A stretch of 64,000 nucleotides of DNA from Amycolatopsis taiwanensis DSM 45107 (GCF_000519205.1 NZ_JAFB01000003.1:435118-499117); one strand, 5' to 3'; shown: positions 17,148-27,703, counted from the first letter of the stretch. Notes: generated by a model from the sequence alone, not told the origin. Translations and numbers: made by a program.

Positions 17148-18029
17148 TCACTGCCGGCCGTCCTTTTCGGAGATCGCGGCCAGCAGTTCCTGCCGCCACA
17201 CTTCAGTCTTCCGCAGCTCATTGAAAGTGAAGATGTGCAGGCCGCGGATGTTGCTGGTGACTTTCGACACGGCGGTGCCGAGACGCTTGGCCAGCTTCGT
17301 GGGGTTGTAGCCACCCGGTAACAGGAACCGCCACAGCAGGCTCTGCTGCTTCTGCAGGAACCGGGCCGAGGCGCCAAGGCCGATCCCGGCCGAGATCCGG
17401 ATCAGCTTCTGCCGGTTCACCGGCCCCGGCATTCCGACATGGACCGGCGGGTTGATGCCGGAGGCGGCGAGACCCGCGGCCCACGTGGCGGTCGTGGTGG
17501 CGTCGAAGCAGATCTGCGTGAGGATCCGGGTCGCCGTCGTCGCCTTCCGCTTCAGGGCGAGTTCGAGCGCGTCCCGCGGGATGGCCGCGTGGCCTTCCGG
17601 GTAACCGCCGATGCCGATCTCCTCGAAGGGATGCCCCACCGCCTCCATCGCCTGGAGCAGCGCATATGCCTCGGTGAACTCGCCGACGGGCTTCGCGTCC
17701 CCGCCGATGACGAAGACCGAACGGAAGCCGCCCTCACGAAGACGGGCCACCACGTCGGCGACGTGCTTCTGGTCGACGAACTGCCGCGCCGGCAGGTGCG
17801 GCGCCACGGTGTATCCGTGCCCCAGCAGGCGTTCGGCGAGATCCAGGGTGGTGTCGATCCCCTTCGCCTCCGTGACCGTGACCGTGAGCGGGACGGTGAT
17901 CGGCACGTTCTCGACCACGTCGCGCTCGGTGTTCCTGAACGGCATCACCTCATAACTCATGTTGTGTACCAGATCGGCGAGATTCGAATGCCGGCGCCTG
18001 GAGCCGGCGGCCTCCCGCTGCGTGGTCAT
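17148..18029 (-). CDS. metF: Methylenetetrahydrofolate reductase family protein
   Basis: A 293-residue TIM-barrel flavoprotein of the MetF family. Motifs include YEVMPFRNTERD (the catalytic Glu region near the N-terminus), VADVVARLREGGFRSVFVIGGD, IGIGGYPEGH (the ...GYPEGHP motif) and ILTQICFDA (the ..TQ.FFD motif). Biosynthetic MetF makes 5-methyl-THF. Here, divergent from a LigM-like demethylase and ahead of purU and folD, it probably runs in reverse, oxidising 5-methyl-THF to methylene-THF. The ATG at 18029 has GAGGAG 5 bases upstream. It differs somewhat from E. coli MetF, so specificity could differ. Confidence 0.85.
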   Translation of the reverse strand: MTTQREAAGSRRRHSNLADLVHNMSYEVMPFRNTERDVVENVPITVPLTVTVTEAKGIDTTLDLAERLLGHGYTVAPHLPARQFVDQKHVADVVARLREGGFRSVFVIGGDAKPVGEFTEAYALLQAMEAVGHPFEEIGIGGYPEGHAAIPRDALELALKRKATTATRILTQICFDATTTATWAAGLAASGINPPVHVGMPGPVNRQKLIRISAGIGLGASARFLQKQQSLLWRFLLPGGYNPTKLAKRLGTAVSKVTSNIRGLHIFTFNELRKTEVWRQELLAAISEKDGRQ

Positions 18030-18397
18030 GGGTTCTCCTCGCGTCGCCAACATCGCCCGTAATCAGTAGAGCCGAACGGAGATCGCGTTTCCTCGGGCAT
18101 CGGGGCAGAGTTGTGCACGACAAATGACCGAGGCATTCGCGCGATTGTCCTACCCGGCCGGCCGGAACCCCCGGGCGAAGTGTGCCGGACGTCACTTCGC
18201 CGCGAGGCGCCCGCTAAGCCGCCGGCCAGCGCGAACGCCCCAAACGCAGCGGCGGCCTTACGTCAAATGACGCATTCGCCCTAGCCGGTTACGGCAGTGC
18301 CACACCAGCCATTTCTCTATGTCATCCGACACTCGCAATGCGTAGCTTATTGCTGAATGGAATCGCCGATGGCGCCGCAGGGAGAACGGGTAGGTAG
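18030..18397. promoter_or_regulatory. Divergent control region between metF and the O-demethylase
   Basis: A 368-bp non-coding spacer that must carry promoters for both operons. It contains a 12-bp inverted repeat CGTCA-AA-TGACG (18261-18272) about 125 bases before the demethylase start, a plausible dimeric operator. A second related sequence, ACAAATGACC, lies at about 18120. No regulator gene is adjacent. AT-richer sequence near 18310-18360 is the likely core promoter for the rightward gene. Confidence 0.4.
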
Positions 18398-19798
<1,401 letters not shown>

Positions 19799-19836
19799 TC
19801 CGCGGTGGTACCGGCTCTCCCCCAGGCCGGCGCCCC

Positions 19837-19874
19837 CGGGCCGGGTGGTGACCTAGCCTCCGCCACCCGGCCCG
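19837..19874. terminator. Bidirectional terminator hairpin after the O-demethylase
   Basis: Perfect 12-bp arms CGGGCCGGGTGG (19837-19848) and CCACCCGGCCCG (19863-19874) with a 14-base loop, between the converging demethylase and DinB-family genes. Confidence 0.8.
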
Positions 19875-19885
19875 CTCCTTGACGG

Positions 19886-20425
19886 CTACTCCCCGGTGAG
19901 CCCGTCCACCGACTCCCGGATGAGGTCCGCATGACCGTTGTGCCGCGCGTACTCCTCGATCATGTGGACCAGGATCCAGCGCAGGTTCGGCGTCCGGCCG
20001 TCGCGCCAGCCCCGCCGGGCCGGCTGTGCCAGGTCGCCGTCCGTCAGCGCCTGGCCGACCAGGGCGCGTGAGCGGTCCACGGCGTCCTGCCAGAGCGCGA
20101 AGAGCTGCTCCGGGGTGTCGTCGGCGGCCGAGTGCCAGTCCCAGTCGGGGTCGGCCTTCCAGTCCACCGTGTCCCACGGCGCTTCACAGTCCCGCCCGGA
20201 CAAGAAGCGAGCGAACCAGTGCGTCTCGACGTAGGCCAGGTGCTTGAGCATCCCGCCCAGGGTGATCGGCGACACGCCGACGGTAGCGCGCAAGCCGGCC
20301 GCGTCGAGCCCCGAACACTTCCAGGCCAGGGTGGCCCGGTGAAAGTCGAGGAAGCCCAGGAGGGTGGCGGTCTCGTCCGCCGCGACGGGCGGCTCCGGCC
20401 GCCCGTGCTCGTCCAAGTCGGTCAT
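19886..20425 (-). CDS. DinB-family (DUF664) protein
   Basis: A 179-residue four-helix-bundle protein. It carries the three-His pattern of the DinB/mycothiol-transferase superfamily: KHLAYVETHWF in helix 2 and HMIEEYARHNGHADLIRE near the end. Members are putative metal-dependent thiol S-transferases. The ATG at 20425 (MTDLDEHG) was chosen because the family fold starts soon after; the frame open to 20572 shows no family features. It stands alone, convergent with the demethylase gene. Exact substrate unknown. Confidence 0.85.
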   Translation of the reverse strand: MTDLDEHGRPEPPVAADETATLLGFLDFHRATLAWKCSGLDAAGLRATVGVSPITLGGMLKHLAYVETHWFARFLSGRDCEAPWDTVDWKADPDWDWHSAADDTPEQLFALWQDAVDRSRALVGQALTDGDLAQPARRGWRDGRTPNLRWILVHMIEEYARHNGHADLIRESVDGLTGE

Positions 20426-20849
20426 GGCGGCCAAACCTACCGGAGCGAAGAGGAGGCAAGCCACCGCAAAACCGGTCTCTCGCCCGGTAGGTATTTGCGC
20501 TCCACATGAACCGAGGGCCTTGACCGACCAACAAGGAGTCCCACGGTACTCCACGTCGACATGGAACAACACACGCGAGAAACCGGCCCACGCATCCTGC
20601 TCAGTGAAACCAACTCAACCGGATAAAGCTTCACTGCCGCTGAAGCCCTTGCGATCGGCCGCGCCCTGGTCAAGGTCGGGCGACTCGCCGCCGAAGCGCC
20701 CTGACCGAACCTCCGCGACCGGGCGGAAGCGCTGTCCGCTCGCGGTGCCGTGATTCTGTCCTTTCTTGCGGATGCTTGCGTTGATCCTGCTCGGCGCGTT
20801 AACTCGAACGTGTGTCGAACGTACGTCCTAAAGTTGATAGGATAGTGGC
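20426..20849. other. Non-coding spacer with a possible gene remnant
   Basis: 424 bp without a convincing gene. A short stretch near 20637-20703 reads TAAEALAIGRALVKVGRLAA on the plus strand but is bounded by stops and lacks a start, so it may be the end of a lost small helical protein. At the right edge TAGGAT (20838-20843) is a good -10 element 6 bases before the ATG at 20850. Confidence 0.35.
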
Positions 20850-22121
20850 ATGTCCGAGGTGGCTCCCGTTTCCCGGTTGTGGCAGGTTCCCGATGGGGAC
20901 CTGACCGCGCTGTTGTTGGCGTGTGAGCAAAAGCTGCGGACCGGCTACGCCGAGATGCTCGCGATCGTGGGCGAGAGCGAGCAGCGCGGGCTGGGCAAGT
21001 CCTTGGGATTCAAGGACACCTCCGCGTTCCTGACGGATGCGTTGCGGATTTCCGCGCGGGAAGCCAAACAACGCATCGACCACGCCGCGGCCACCATGGC
21101 ATCCTCGTCGCTGACCGGGGTGCCGCAACCCCCGCCGCAGGCCGCCACCGGCGACGCCCTCACCGCCGGGGACATCAACGCAGAACACGTCCAGGCGATA
21201 ACCACGACTATGCAGGCGTGCCCGGCTGGGATTCCGGTTGAGCAGCGCGAGGCGGATGAGCGGATTCTGGTGGAGCTGGCTCGACAGGCCGGGCCGGAGG
21301 CGGTACGGAAAGCCGGTCGTCGGTTGCGCGCTCTCTGGGACCAGGACACCGCACCCCCCGAGGACAAGGACCGCGAGCAGGCCCATCCGCTTCGTCGGTT
21401 GGACATCACGCGCCGCAAAGACGGCAGCATCCGCTTCAGCGGTGAACTCGACCCCGAAACCGCCGAAGAACTCGACGGGCTACTCGGGCCACTGGCCAAA
21501 CCACACAAGAACCCCGAAACCGGCGAACACGACACCCGCAGCCCCGCCGAACGAGCAGGAGACGCCCTCGCCGAAATCATCACCCTCGCCGCCCGCTGCG
21601 ACGAACTGGCGACCCAGGGCGGCGAGCGCGCCGTGATGATCGTGTCCATCACCCTCGCCGAACTCGAGAACCGCGCCCGGCACGCCCTCCTCGACATCCC
21701 CGGGATATCCAGCGTCGACGGGCTCCGGCGCCTGGCCTGTGAGGCCAAGGTGGTGCCCGCGATCTTCGGCAACAAAGCCACACCCCTGTATGTCGGCGAT
21801 GCTTCCCGGTTCGCCACCCCCGCCCAACGCCGCTACCTCGCCGCACGAGACCGCGGATGCGCCTTTCCCGGCTGCACTCGCGGTCCTAAATGGACGACAC
21901 CGCATCACGTGGCGCCCTGGTCAACGGATAAACGCACCGACGCCGACAATCTCGTGCTCCTGTGCGGCCGGCATCACCGGGTGATCCACCACACGCAGTG
22001 GGAGGTAAGGATGAACGGGCATCTGCCCGAATTCATCCCACCACCCTGGATCGGCAAAGAGCGAAAACCCATGCGCAACCTCGCGCACACCACCCCACCC
22101 CGGTACCAACAAGCCGCATAA
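20850..22121 (+). CDS. DUF222/13E12-type protein with HNH endonuclease domain
   Basis: A 423-residue actinobacterial DUF222 protein with a C-terminal HNH nuclease. The helical N-terminal domain (about 1-300) contains DINAEHVQAI and FSGELDPETAEELDGLL, typical of the family. The HNH part CAFPGCTRGPKWTTPHHVAPWS...NLVLLCGRHHRVIH has the paired zinc-binding cysteines and the catalytic His pair. These genes (REP13E12 relatives in mycobacteria) occur in many copies and behave as mobile or selfish elements, though no repeats or ends are visible here. TAGGAT sits 6 bases before the ATG and no ribosome site is seen, so the mRNA is probably leaderless. Confidence 0.88.
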   Translation: MSEVAPVSRLWQVPDGDLTALLLACEQKLRTGYAEMLAIVGESEQRGLGKSLGFKDTSAFLTDALRISAREAKQRIDHAAATMASSSLTGVPQPPPQAATGDALTAGDINAEHVQAITTTMQACPAGIPVEQREADERILVELARQAGPEAVRKAGRRLRALWDQDTAPPEDKDREQAHPLRRLDITRRKDGSIRFSGELDPETAEELDGLLGPLAKPHKNPETGEHDTRSPAERAGDALAEIITLAARCDELATQGGERAVMIVSITLAELENRARHALLDIPGISSVDGLRRLACEAKVVPAIFGNKATPLYVGDASRFATPAQRRYLAARDRGCAFPGCTRGPKWTTPHHVAPWSTDKRTDADNLVLLCGRHHRVIHHTQWEVRMNGHLPEFIPPPWIGKERKPMRNLAHTTPPRYQQAA

Positions 22122-22132
22122 CCCCACAGTGT

Positions 22133-22165
22133 CAGCGCCCGACAGACACCGTCGCCCGGGCGCTG
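22133..22165. terminator. Hairpin terminator after the HNH gene
   Basis: Perfect 9-bp arms CAGCGCCCG (22133-22141) and CGGGCGCTG (22157-22165) with a 15-base loop, 12 bases beyond the stop codon. Confidence 0.7.
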
Positions 22166-22327
22166 GCCCTGTCGTGTACAACCTGACAAGGTCAAAGTGG
22201 GCGGGTCGGGAGTTGGCGTGGCTTTCATTGATCGGCGGTAGGGCACGGAGTTGTCGCCGTTGGGATCGATGAATCGGCACGCGATAAACCCGGCGACTTC
22301 GACGGTCATCCCGGGATACTGGCCGCC

Positions 22328-23080
22328 ATGGAAGAGGTCAAGGTCGTCGTCGCCCATTCCGAGCGCGCGACCCTGCGCGTCGGCGACGTGTTTCTGAAGG
22401 TGGACGGTGACCAGACGCGCATCGACGTCGAGGTCGAGGCGATGGCCCTGGCGCCGGTCCCGACCCCGGAGGTCCTGTGGCGCAAGCCACCCGTGCTCGC
22501 GATCGCCGCGGTCCCGGGGACGGCGCTCGGCCGCCTCGGCGAGCCGTCGACCGCGTCGCCGGCGGCGTGGGCCGCGGCGGGTGCCGCCATCCGGAAGTTG
22601 CACGACGCGCCGTTGCCGCCGTGGCCCGGCCGGGGCCCCGACGAGTTGGCGGCGGATCTCGACGGCGAGTGCGAGTGGCTCGTGGCGAACGGCGTCCTAC
22701 CCGCCGACCTGGTCACGCGCAACTACCAGGTCGCCGCGGCCGCGCTCCGGCCGTGGACTCCGGTGTTCACACACGGCGATCTGCAGCTCACTCACGTGTT
22801 CGTGGACGGTGACGAGATCACCGGCGTCATCGACTGGTCCGAGGCGGGCCAGGGTGATGCCCTGTTCGACCTCGCCACCTTGACGCTCGGACACGAGGAG
22901 CACCTCGACGACGTCGTCGCCGGCTATGGCACCGACGTCGATCTCGACATGATCCGCGCGTGGTGGTCGTTGCGAAGCCTGCTGGCGGTTCGCTGGCTGG
23001 TCGAGCACGGCTTCGACCCGTCCGCGCCGGGCTGTGAGGTCGACGTACTGAGATCCAACGTCTTCACCCGAAACAACTAG
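22328..23080 (+). CDS. Aminoglycoside phosphotransferase (APH)-family kinase
   Basis: A 250-residue protein-kinase-like phosphotransferase. THGDLQLTHVFVDGDEITGVIDWSEAGQGDALFDLA carries the catalytic loop (HGDLQ..H in place of HGDLxxxN) and the metal-binding VIDW motif. The N-terminal lobe is short, with FLKVDGD as the likely Lys strand. The family phosphorylates antibiotics, sugars or choline; no substrate is suggested by neighbours. Its stop overlaps the end of the convergent endonuclease V gene by four bases. Note the replacement of the usual catalytic-loop Asn by His. Confidence 0.8.
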   Translation: MEEVKVVVAHSERATLRVGDVFLKVDGDQTRIDVEVEAMALAPVPTPEVLWRKPPVLAIAAVPGTALGRLGEPSTASPAAWAAAGAAIRKLHDAPLPPWPGRGPDELAADLDGECEWLVANGVLPADLVTRNYQVAAAALRPWTPVFTHGDLQLTHVFVDGDEITGVIDWSEAGQGDALFDLATLTLGHEEHLDDVVAGYGTDVDLDMIRAWWSLRSLLAVRWLVEHGFDPSAPGCEVDVLRSNVFTRNN

Positions 23081-23766
23081 GAACGTAAAGCCCGCCGCGA
23101 GAGTTGATCGGCATGGCGAACGGGTTCCGGGATGCGGTAACGAGGACTGAGGTCGAGCACGGTCATCACGGCTGTGGTCGGCTCGATCAGATGTCCGGCC
23201 GAAACGAATACCGGCTTGACCTCCGCCCGGGTTCGCACCGCATAGCCGACGACCTCGCCGTCATGCCTGATGGGTGTCCGGGATCCCCGCTCGGGCCCGG
23301 GATCGGAGAAAACACCGACGAAATTGTTCTTCGCCACCCCGATGGTGGGAAGGCCGGTAACCAGGCCAACATGGCATGCGAGCCCGAACCGGCGTACGTG
23401 CGCAACACCGTGCCCGTCGCAGATGACGACGTCCGGGATGGTCGACACCTTTCGCATGGCTTCGATCAGCGGCGGCAATTCCCGGAAGGCGAAAAGGCCG
23501 GGTACGTAAGGAAAACTCACGGTACCGGTGACGACGTACTCCTCCAGTATCGTGAAATCGTCCGCCTTCAGCACGACCGCCGCCGCCGCGATTCGCGAAG
23601 AGGAATCGTCGTAGGTGACGTCCAACCCGAGAACGGTACGCACGGGGTCCGCGATTCTGCCGCCCAGCTTCACCAACCGGCGGAGACTGAGTTGCAAATC
23701 GACCGCTTCGGCGAGGCTCGCCGGCCATGTTTGAGGCTCGTCAACGTTCAAGAGAGCATTCCCCAC
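23077..23766 (-). CDS. nfi: Endonuclease V (deoxyinosine 3' endonuclease)
   Basis: A 229-residue Nfi. VLGLDVTYDD carries the first catalytic Asp, FAFRELPPLIEAM the Glu/Arg segment, and VVICDGHGVAHVRRFGLACHVG the DGxG catalytic motif, followed by PTIGVAKN. It nicks DNA near deaminated adenine (inosine) and starts its repair. The ATG at 23766 gives a full-length protein. It is convergent with the APH gene and has an AT-richer upstream region shared with the divergent GNAT gene. Confidence 0.93.
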   Translation of the reverse strand: MGNALLNVDEPQTWPASLAEAVDLQLSLRRLVKLGGRIADPVRTVLGLDVTYDDSSSRIAAAAVVLKADDFTILEEYVVTGTVSFPYVPGLFAFRELPPLIEAMRKVSTIPDVVICDGHGVAHVRRFGLACHVGLVTGLPTIGVAKNNFVGVFSDPGPERGSRTPIRHDGEVVGYAVRTRAEVKPVFVSAGHLIEPTTAVMTVLDLSPRYRIPEPVRHADQLSRRALRS

Positions 23767-23857
23767 GCGGAAAACATCACGCTACGGATTGTAGTAAGCC
23801 TCATTCGACGTCGGAAACCGCTTGATGCCGTACTCTGGGTCATGTCACGATTGCGCT

Positions 23858-24370
23858 GTGTTCACCGTTCGCAGTGCTGAGCCCGCCGACGCCGCTGGTT
23901 GTGCCGCTATCGCGCGAGGATCACCCGACTATTTCACCGACTATGCCGTCACGGAAATCGCGACCGAGGCAACGAGTCAGCCGACCTGGATCGCGGCTGA
24001 CGGCGACGACCTCGCCGGGTTCGCGATCGTCGACCGCCGGTCTCCACGTGCCGCGGAGATCCTCTGGATGGCCGTCGCGGCGCCGCTGCGCGGTGGAGGC
24101 ATCGGCACGCTGCTGCTGGGCCACGTGCTGCGCGATCTCGCCGAGACCGGGGTCCAGGTAGTGGAGGTCAAAACGCTCGACGCCAGCGCTGGGTACGAGC
24201 CTTACCGGGCCACTCGCGCCTTCTGGGAGCGACGCGGCTTCATCCACGTCGACACGATCGATCCCCCGCCCGGCTGGGAACCGGGAAACCCCGCAGCGAT
24301 CTACATCGCCGCGCTCGCGCCCACTCGGCGGGGAACACAGGACGACGGTGGGCGGTTGCACTCCATGTGA
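23858..24370 (+). CDS. GNAT-family N-acetyltransferase
   Basis: About 170 residues from the GTG at 23858 (MFTVRSAEPADAAGC); an ATG at 23825 and a TTG at 23822 are in-frame alternatives, and none has a ribosome site. LRGGGIGTLLLGHVLRDLAE is the acetyl-CoA pyrophosphate loop (Q/RxxGxG/A), and YRATRAFWERRGFIHVDTID is the usual closing strand. The substrate is unknown. The stop codon overlaps the GTG of the next gene, so the two are translated together. Confidence 0.85.
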   Translation: MFTVRSAEPADAAGCAAIARGSPDYFTDYAVTEIATEATSQPTWIAADGDDLAGFAIVDRRSPRAAEILWMAVAAPLRGGGIGTLLLGHVLRDLAETGVQVVEVKTLDASAGYEPYRATRAFWERRGFIHVDTIDPPPGWEPGNPAAIYIAALAPTRRGTQDDGGRLHSM

Positions 24371-25152
24371 GCAGGCTTGGACCATCCACGGACTACGCTG
24401 CCGCGCGCCGTCGCGCGATCCTGGCCCAGGTGCGGGCCGCGATCGCCAGCCGGCAGCACGACCCGGCCGCGCTGATGACGTTAGACGACGTCGTCGCCGC
24501 GCTCGGCTTCACCAGTGTCTCGGGCAGCCGGCGCACCGAGGTTCCGGCTGAAGCGATCATCGGCACGATGGCCCGCCGCGACGAATTCGATCGCGAGTTC
24601 CGCCCCCGCACGACGAGGGTGCGCGACCGGTGGCTGCGGGTGGCCGGCGCCGTCGAAGCCGGAGAGGTCCTGCCACCGGTCGAGCTGACCCGGGTCGGGG
24701 ACATGTACTTCGTCCGGGACGGGCATCATCGGGTCGCGGTGGCCAAGGCGCTGGGCCACCCGGTCGTCGACGCTCATGTGCGGCGACTGTGCACCGTGGC
24801 GTTCGGGATGCTGTGCCTGCAGTTGAAGCACCTGCCGAGCAAGGCGGCCGAGCGGCTGTTCCTGGAGCGGGTCCCGCTACCCGACGACGTCCGGACCAAG
24901 TTGTGGCTGGACGACCCCGCGGACTGGATGCGGCTGGCCGACTCGGCGGAGGCATGGGGATTCCGCAGCGGCATGACCGCCGCCACCGAGCGCGAACGCC
25001 GGGTCTTCGCCGAAGCATGGTGGACCGGCGAAGTGCTGCCGTCGCTTGCGGCACATCCGGACGTGCAGTGCCAGTATGAGGTCCAACGCTATGTCACCCT
25101 GCTGCATCGACGGCAACGCACGCCAGCGCGGCCTAGCAATCCAGCGCGATGA
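24367..25152 (+). CDS. ParB/Srx-fold nuclease-like protein
   Basis: A 261-residue protein with a ParB-like domain around residues 95-140: VLPPVELTRVGDMYFVRDGHHRVAVAKALG, including the DGHHR motif that binds or hydrolyses nucleotide in this fold. It lacks the helix-turn-helix and dimer domains of a chromosome-partition ParB, so it is not the segregation protein. It starts with a GTG that overlaps the GNAT stop. Relatives occur as stand-alone actinobacterial proteins of unknown role. Confidence 0.75.
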   Translation: MSRLGPSTDYAAARRRAILAQVRAAIASRQHDPAALMTLDDVVAALGFTSVSGSRRTEVPAEAIIGTMARRDEFDREFRPRTTRVRDRWLRVAGAVEAGEVLPPVELTRVGDMYFVRDGHHRVAVAKALGHPVVDAHVRRLCTVAFGMLCLQLKHLPSKAAERLFLERVPLPDDVRTKLWLDDPADWMRLADSAEAWGFRSGMTAATERERRVFAEAWWTGEVLPSLAAHPDVQCQYEVQRYVTLLHRRQRTPARPSNPAR

Positions 25153-25418
25153 TCAGGTCCGAGGGTCCTTTTAGGACTGTGGCGGGGTTCGCGTGCTCGC
25201 CATCCATGTGCTGCGGCATTTGACCGTATCCGTGCCTTCCGTCAGCACTTGATCACCGACATCGACGACCGGCCCGCCCAGCACCGGCGCTCACCCAATT
25301 CGTCGATGACATTACGACAATTAGCGATGAGTAAAGCGGTATTGATCAACACAACCGCCCTTCACTGCTGCCGGCCCACGGGCCAGAGCATTTTCGAAAC
25401 TTAATAAGTCCGATACTC

Positions 25419-26654
25419 GTGGTTACGGCAATTGGTGGCTGTGGGCTGGGCTGCGTTACGCAAGACTCCGGCACAGTGGTTGTTTCGCTGGTCAACCTCC
25501 TGGGGGTCGGACCCTTGCATATTCCACTGATCGTGGTGGTCGTGGTGATCACCGCGCTCGTTATGGATTTCACCTGCGGCTTTCACGAATGCTCGGACGC
25601 GGTGGCCACGTCCGTGGCCACCGGTGCGTTCCGGCCACTCGTCGCGGTCGGTGTCGCCGCAGTGGGAAACCTCATCGGCGCGTTGCTGTCCACCAAGATC
25701 GCGTTGACGATCTCCAACGGCATCGTGGACGACACCAAGATCACACCGACGGTCATCTTCGCCGGCCTGGTCGCCGTGATCATCTGGAACCTGGTCACCT
25801 GGGTGGTCGGCCTGCCCTCGAGCACGACACATGCGCTCTACGGCGGGCTGATCGGAGCGACCGTGGTCGCGGTCGGCATGGGCGGTGTGCATTTCGCGAA
25901 GGTCGCCAGCACGTTCCTGATCCCCGCCATCGCGGCTCCGGTGATCGCGGGCATCGTGACACTCATCGGCACCCGGATCTCCTACCGCATGACCCGCGGA
26001 GCCAGTGATCGGGTCGCCACCAGGGCGTATCGGGCCGGGCAGATGGTGTCGGCATCGATGATGTCGCTGGCACACGGCAGCAACGACGGACAGAAGACCA
26101 TGGGCGTGATCACCCTGGCGCTGGTGACATCACACCTGTTGCCGCACAACTCCCACCCGCCGTTGTGGGTCATCCTGTCGGCGGCGGTCGGGATCGGAGC
26201 GGGCACGTTCTTCGGTGGCTGGCGCATCATCCGGACCGTGGGCAAACGCCTCACCGATTTGCGGAGCCCGCAGGGTTTCGTCGCGGAATCGGCTTCCACG
26301 GCGGTCGTGCTCGCCTCGGGCCATCTCGGTCTCGCGCTGTCCACCACGCATGTCTCCGGTGGAGCGGTGATCGGTTCCGGGCTGGGCAGGCGGGGTGCGG
26401 CGGTCCGTTGGAGCGTCGCAGGCAGGCTTTTGCTGACGTGGTTGGTGACGGTTCCCGCCGCGGCCATCGTGGCCGGTATCGCGGTTCCGGTGGCTTCCGC
26501 CGGCGCGGTGGGCACCGGAGTGGTCGCGGCCATCACCGTCGCGGTGGGCATCGTGACGTACCTGCTGTCCCGGCGAAACCCGGTCAATTCCGGAAACGTC
26601 AACGACGTGCCCGCGGTGCAACCGGCGGGCACACAGGAAACCGCCCCGGCCTGA
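25419..26654 (+). CDS. pit: Inorganic phosphate transporter, Pit family, with altered first signature
   Basis: A 411-residue membrane protein with ten or more hydrophobic segments and the duplicated Pit architecture. The C-terminal signature LAHGSNDGQKTMGVI is intact. The N-terminal one reads DFTCGFHECSDAVATSVATG (Asp50 on), where the family normally has DFTNGFHDTANA. Three polar residues of the ion/phosphate site thus differ (Asn to Cys, Asp to Glu, Asn to Asp). It may still carry phosphate or another oxyanion. It starts at a GTG with no strong ribosome site. A small membrane protein follows 11 bases on, a common partnership in actinobacteria. Confidence 0.85.
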   Translation: MVTAIGGCGLGCVTQDSGTVVVSLVNLLGVGPLHIPLIVVVVVITALVMDFTCGFHECSDAVATSVATGAFRPLVAVGVAAVGNLIGALLSTKIALTISNGIVDDTKITPTVIFAGLVAVIIWNLVTWVVGLPSSTTHALYGGLIGATVVAVGMGGVHFAKVASTFLIPAIAAPVIAGIVTLIGTRISYRMTRGASDRVATRAYRAGQMVSASMMSLAHGSNDGQKTMGVITLALVTSHLLPHNSHPPLWVILSAAVGIGAGTFFGGWRIIRTVGKRLTDLRSPQGFVAESASTAVVLASGHLGLALSTTHVSGGAVIGSGLGRRGAAVRWSVAGRLLLTWLVTVPAAAIVAGIAVPVASAGAVGTGVVAAITVAVGIVTYLLSRRNPVNSGNVNDVPAVQPAGTQETAPA

Positions 26655-26665
26655 GGGGAGAAGTG

Positions 26666-26887
26666 ATGCAAATCGCCGGCGCGATCGGTTCGATCGCGGC
26701 CACCTCGCTGGCTGCGGTCATCGCCGTGGTCGTCCTGTTCGGGCTCGGCGTGCTGGGTATATCCCGGTACGAAACGGCACGCGCCAACGGCAGCCGCGGG
26801 TTGCTCAATGCTGTCGGCGCGGGAGCCGCTTTTATGGTCTGCCTCGCCATTGCGGTGTTCGGCCTGTACCTGATCGTCGTGAAGTAA
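26666..26887 (+). CDS. Small two-helix membrane protein downstream of pit
   Basis: 73 residues with two hydrophobic helices (about 5-32 and 51-72) joined by a polar loop containing SRYETARANGSRG. The ribosome site GAGGGGAG precedes the ATG by 4 bases and the gene begins 11 bases after the transporter stop. It is probably an accessory to the Pit transporter. No catalytic motif. Confidence 0.8.
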   Translation: MQIAGAIGSIAATSLAAVIAVVVLFGLGVLGISRYETARANGSRGLLNAVGAGAAFMVCLAIAVFGLYLIVVK

Positions 26888-26940
26888 GCGACCAGCACCT
26901 GAAGGGTGAGGACCGGCTCCCCCTTGACGACCCCCAACCC

Positions 26941-27261
26941 TCACTTCGCGTCGCCCAGTTCCCGCCAGAAGTCCCGGAGCACGTCGACGATCGCCCGCTC
27001 GACGTCGCCGTAGCGGCCGGCCGCGCGAGCCAGGTCGTTGCTGGTGGTGTGCAGGGTCTGCGCGGACCTCGTCAGTTCCGTCTCCCACGCGTCGGCGCAG
27101 TCGCCCAGCGCCTGGCTGGCCGCCCAGCCCCCGGCCGCGCCGCTGTCGACCAGATGTGGCGCGTGCGCGCGGACGTCGGCATGCAGTTGGTTGCCGATCC
27201 GGCCCGCCGCCCCGGCGGCCTCGCGAAGTGCGGCGGGATCGACGTGAATGTGATCCGTCAT
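26941..27261 (-). CDS. ESX/type VII secretion-type small protein (EspC-like)
   Basis: 106 residues, predominantly helical. It starts MTDHIHVDPAALREAAGAAG and has GGWAASQALGDCADAWETEL in the middle, the pattern of the T7SS target family (V.p..L...a..... / W....al......We). The start at 27261 is supported by family N-termini; an extension to 27366 runs into the neighbouring remnant. It stands alone, without a visible ESX partner, next to the truncated pqqE. It is probably secreted or regulatory, but unproven. Confidence 0.65.
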   Translation of the reverse strand: MTDHIHVDPAALREAAGAAGRIGNQLHADVRAHAPHLVDSGAAGGWAASQALGDCADAWETELTRSAQTLHTTSNDLARAAGRYGDVERAIVDVLRDFWRELGDAK

Positions 27262-27307
27262 GTCGTCAGGATGTCCCGCACCGCTCCAAAACCGGTACAA
27301 CCGCTGC

Positions 27308-27703
27308 TCAAGCACTGCCCTGGCCCGGGCGCTGAGCGTAGGCCCGGGGGGTGAGTGCAGGTTCACCCGGCTGTCCCGGCTCGTTGGCCGCCCGGACGGC
27401 CGCGTTGAGCTGTTCCGCCCGGCGCCGCGAAAGGCCGAGCCCGCTGGTCACGAGATTCGTGTACAGGCCCAGCTCGTGCGCGGTGCCGACGATGTCCACC
27501 ACGTCGTGGCGCTGCAGTGGCTCGCCGCCCGAGAAATGTGCCTGCAGGACGCCCAGATCCCGCGCCTCTTCCAGCACCCGCTGCCACTGCCCGGTCGTCA
27601 TCTCGTCCCGGTAACCGTCGAGGTCGATGGGGTTCGAGCAGTATCCACAATGGAGCGGGCAGGCGTAGGTGAGCTCCGCGACCAGTCCGAACGGTCTAGT
27701 CAC
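27308..27703 (-). pseudogene. pqqE: pqqE, 3'-truncated (radical-SAM part only)
   Basis: Residues 1-95 are clearly Pqq[21 protein letters not shown] holds the start of the radical-SAM CxxxCxxC cluster, followed by LDGYRDEMTTGQWQRVL and FSGGEPLQRHDVVD. After RRRAEQLNAA the similarity ends and a 35-residue unrelated Pro/Ala tail runs to a stop. PqqE normally has about 370 residues with a C-terminal SPASM domain that binds extra iron-sulfur clusters. This copy cannot be fully functional, so the pathway here is broken unless another pqqE exists. It overlaps pqqD by eight bases. Confidence 0.85.

Noticed and set aside
24367..25152. Chromosome-partition ParB
   Set aside because: Only the ParB/Srx nucleotide fold is present; helix-turn-helix and dimer domains are missing and there is no parA or parS nearby.
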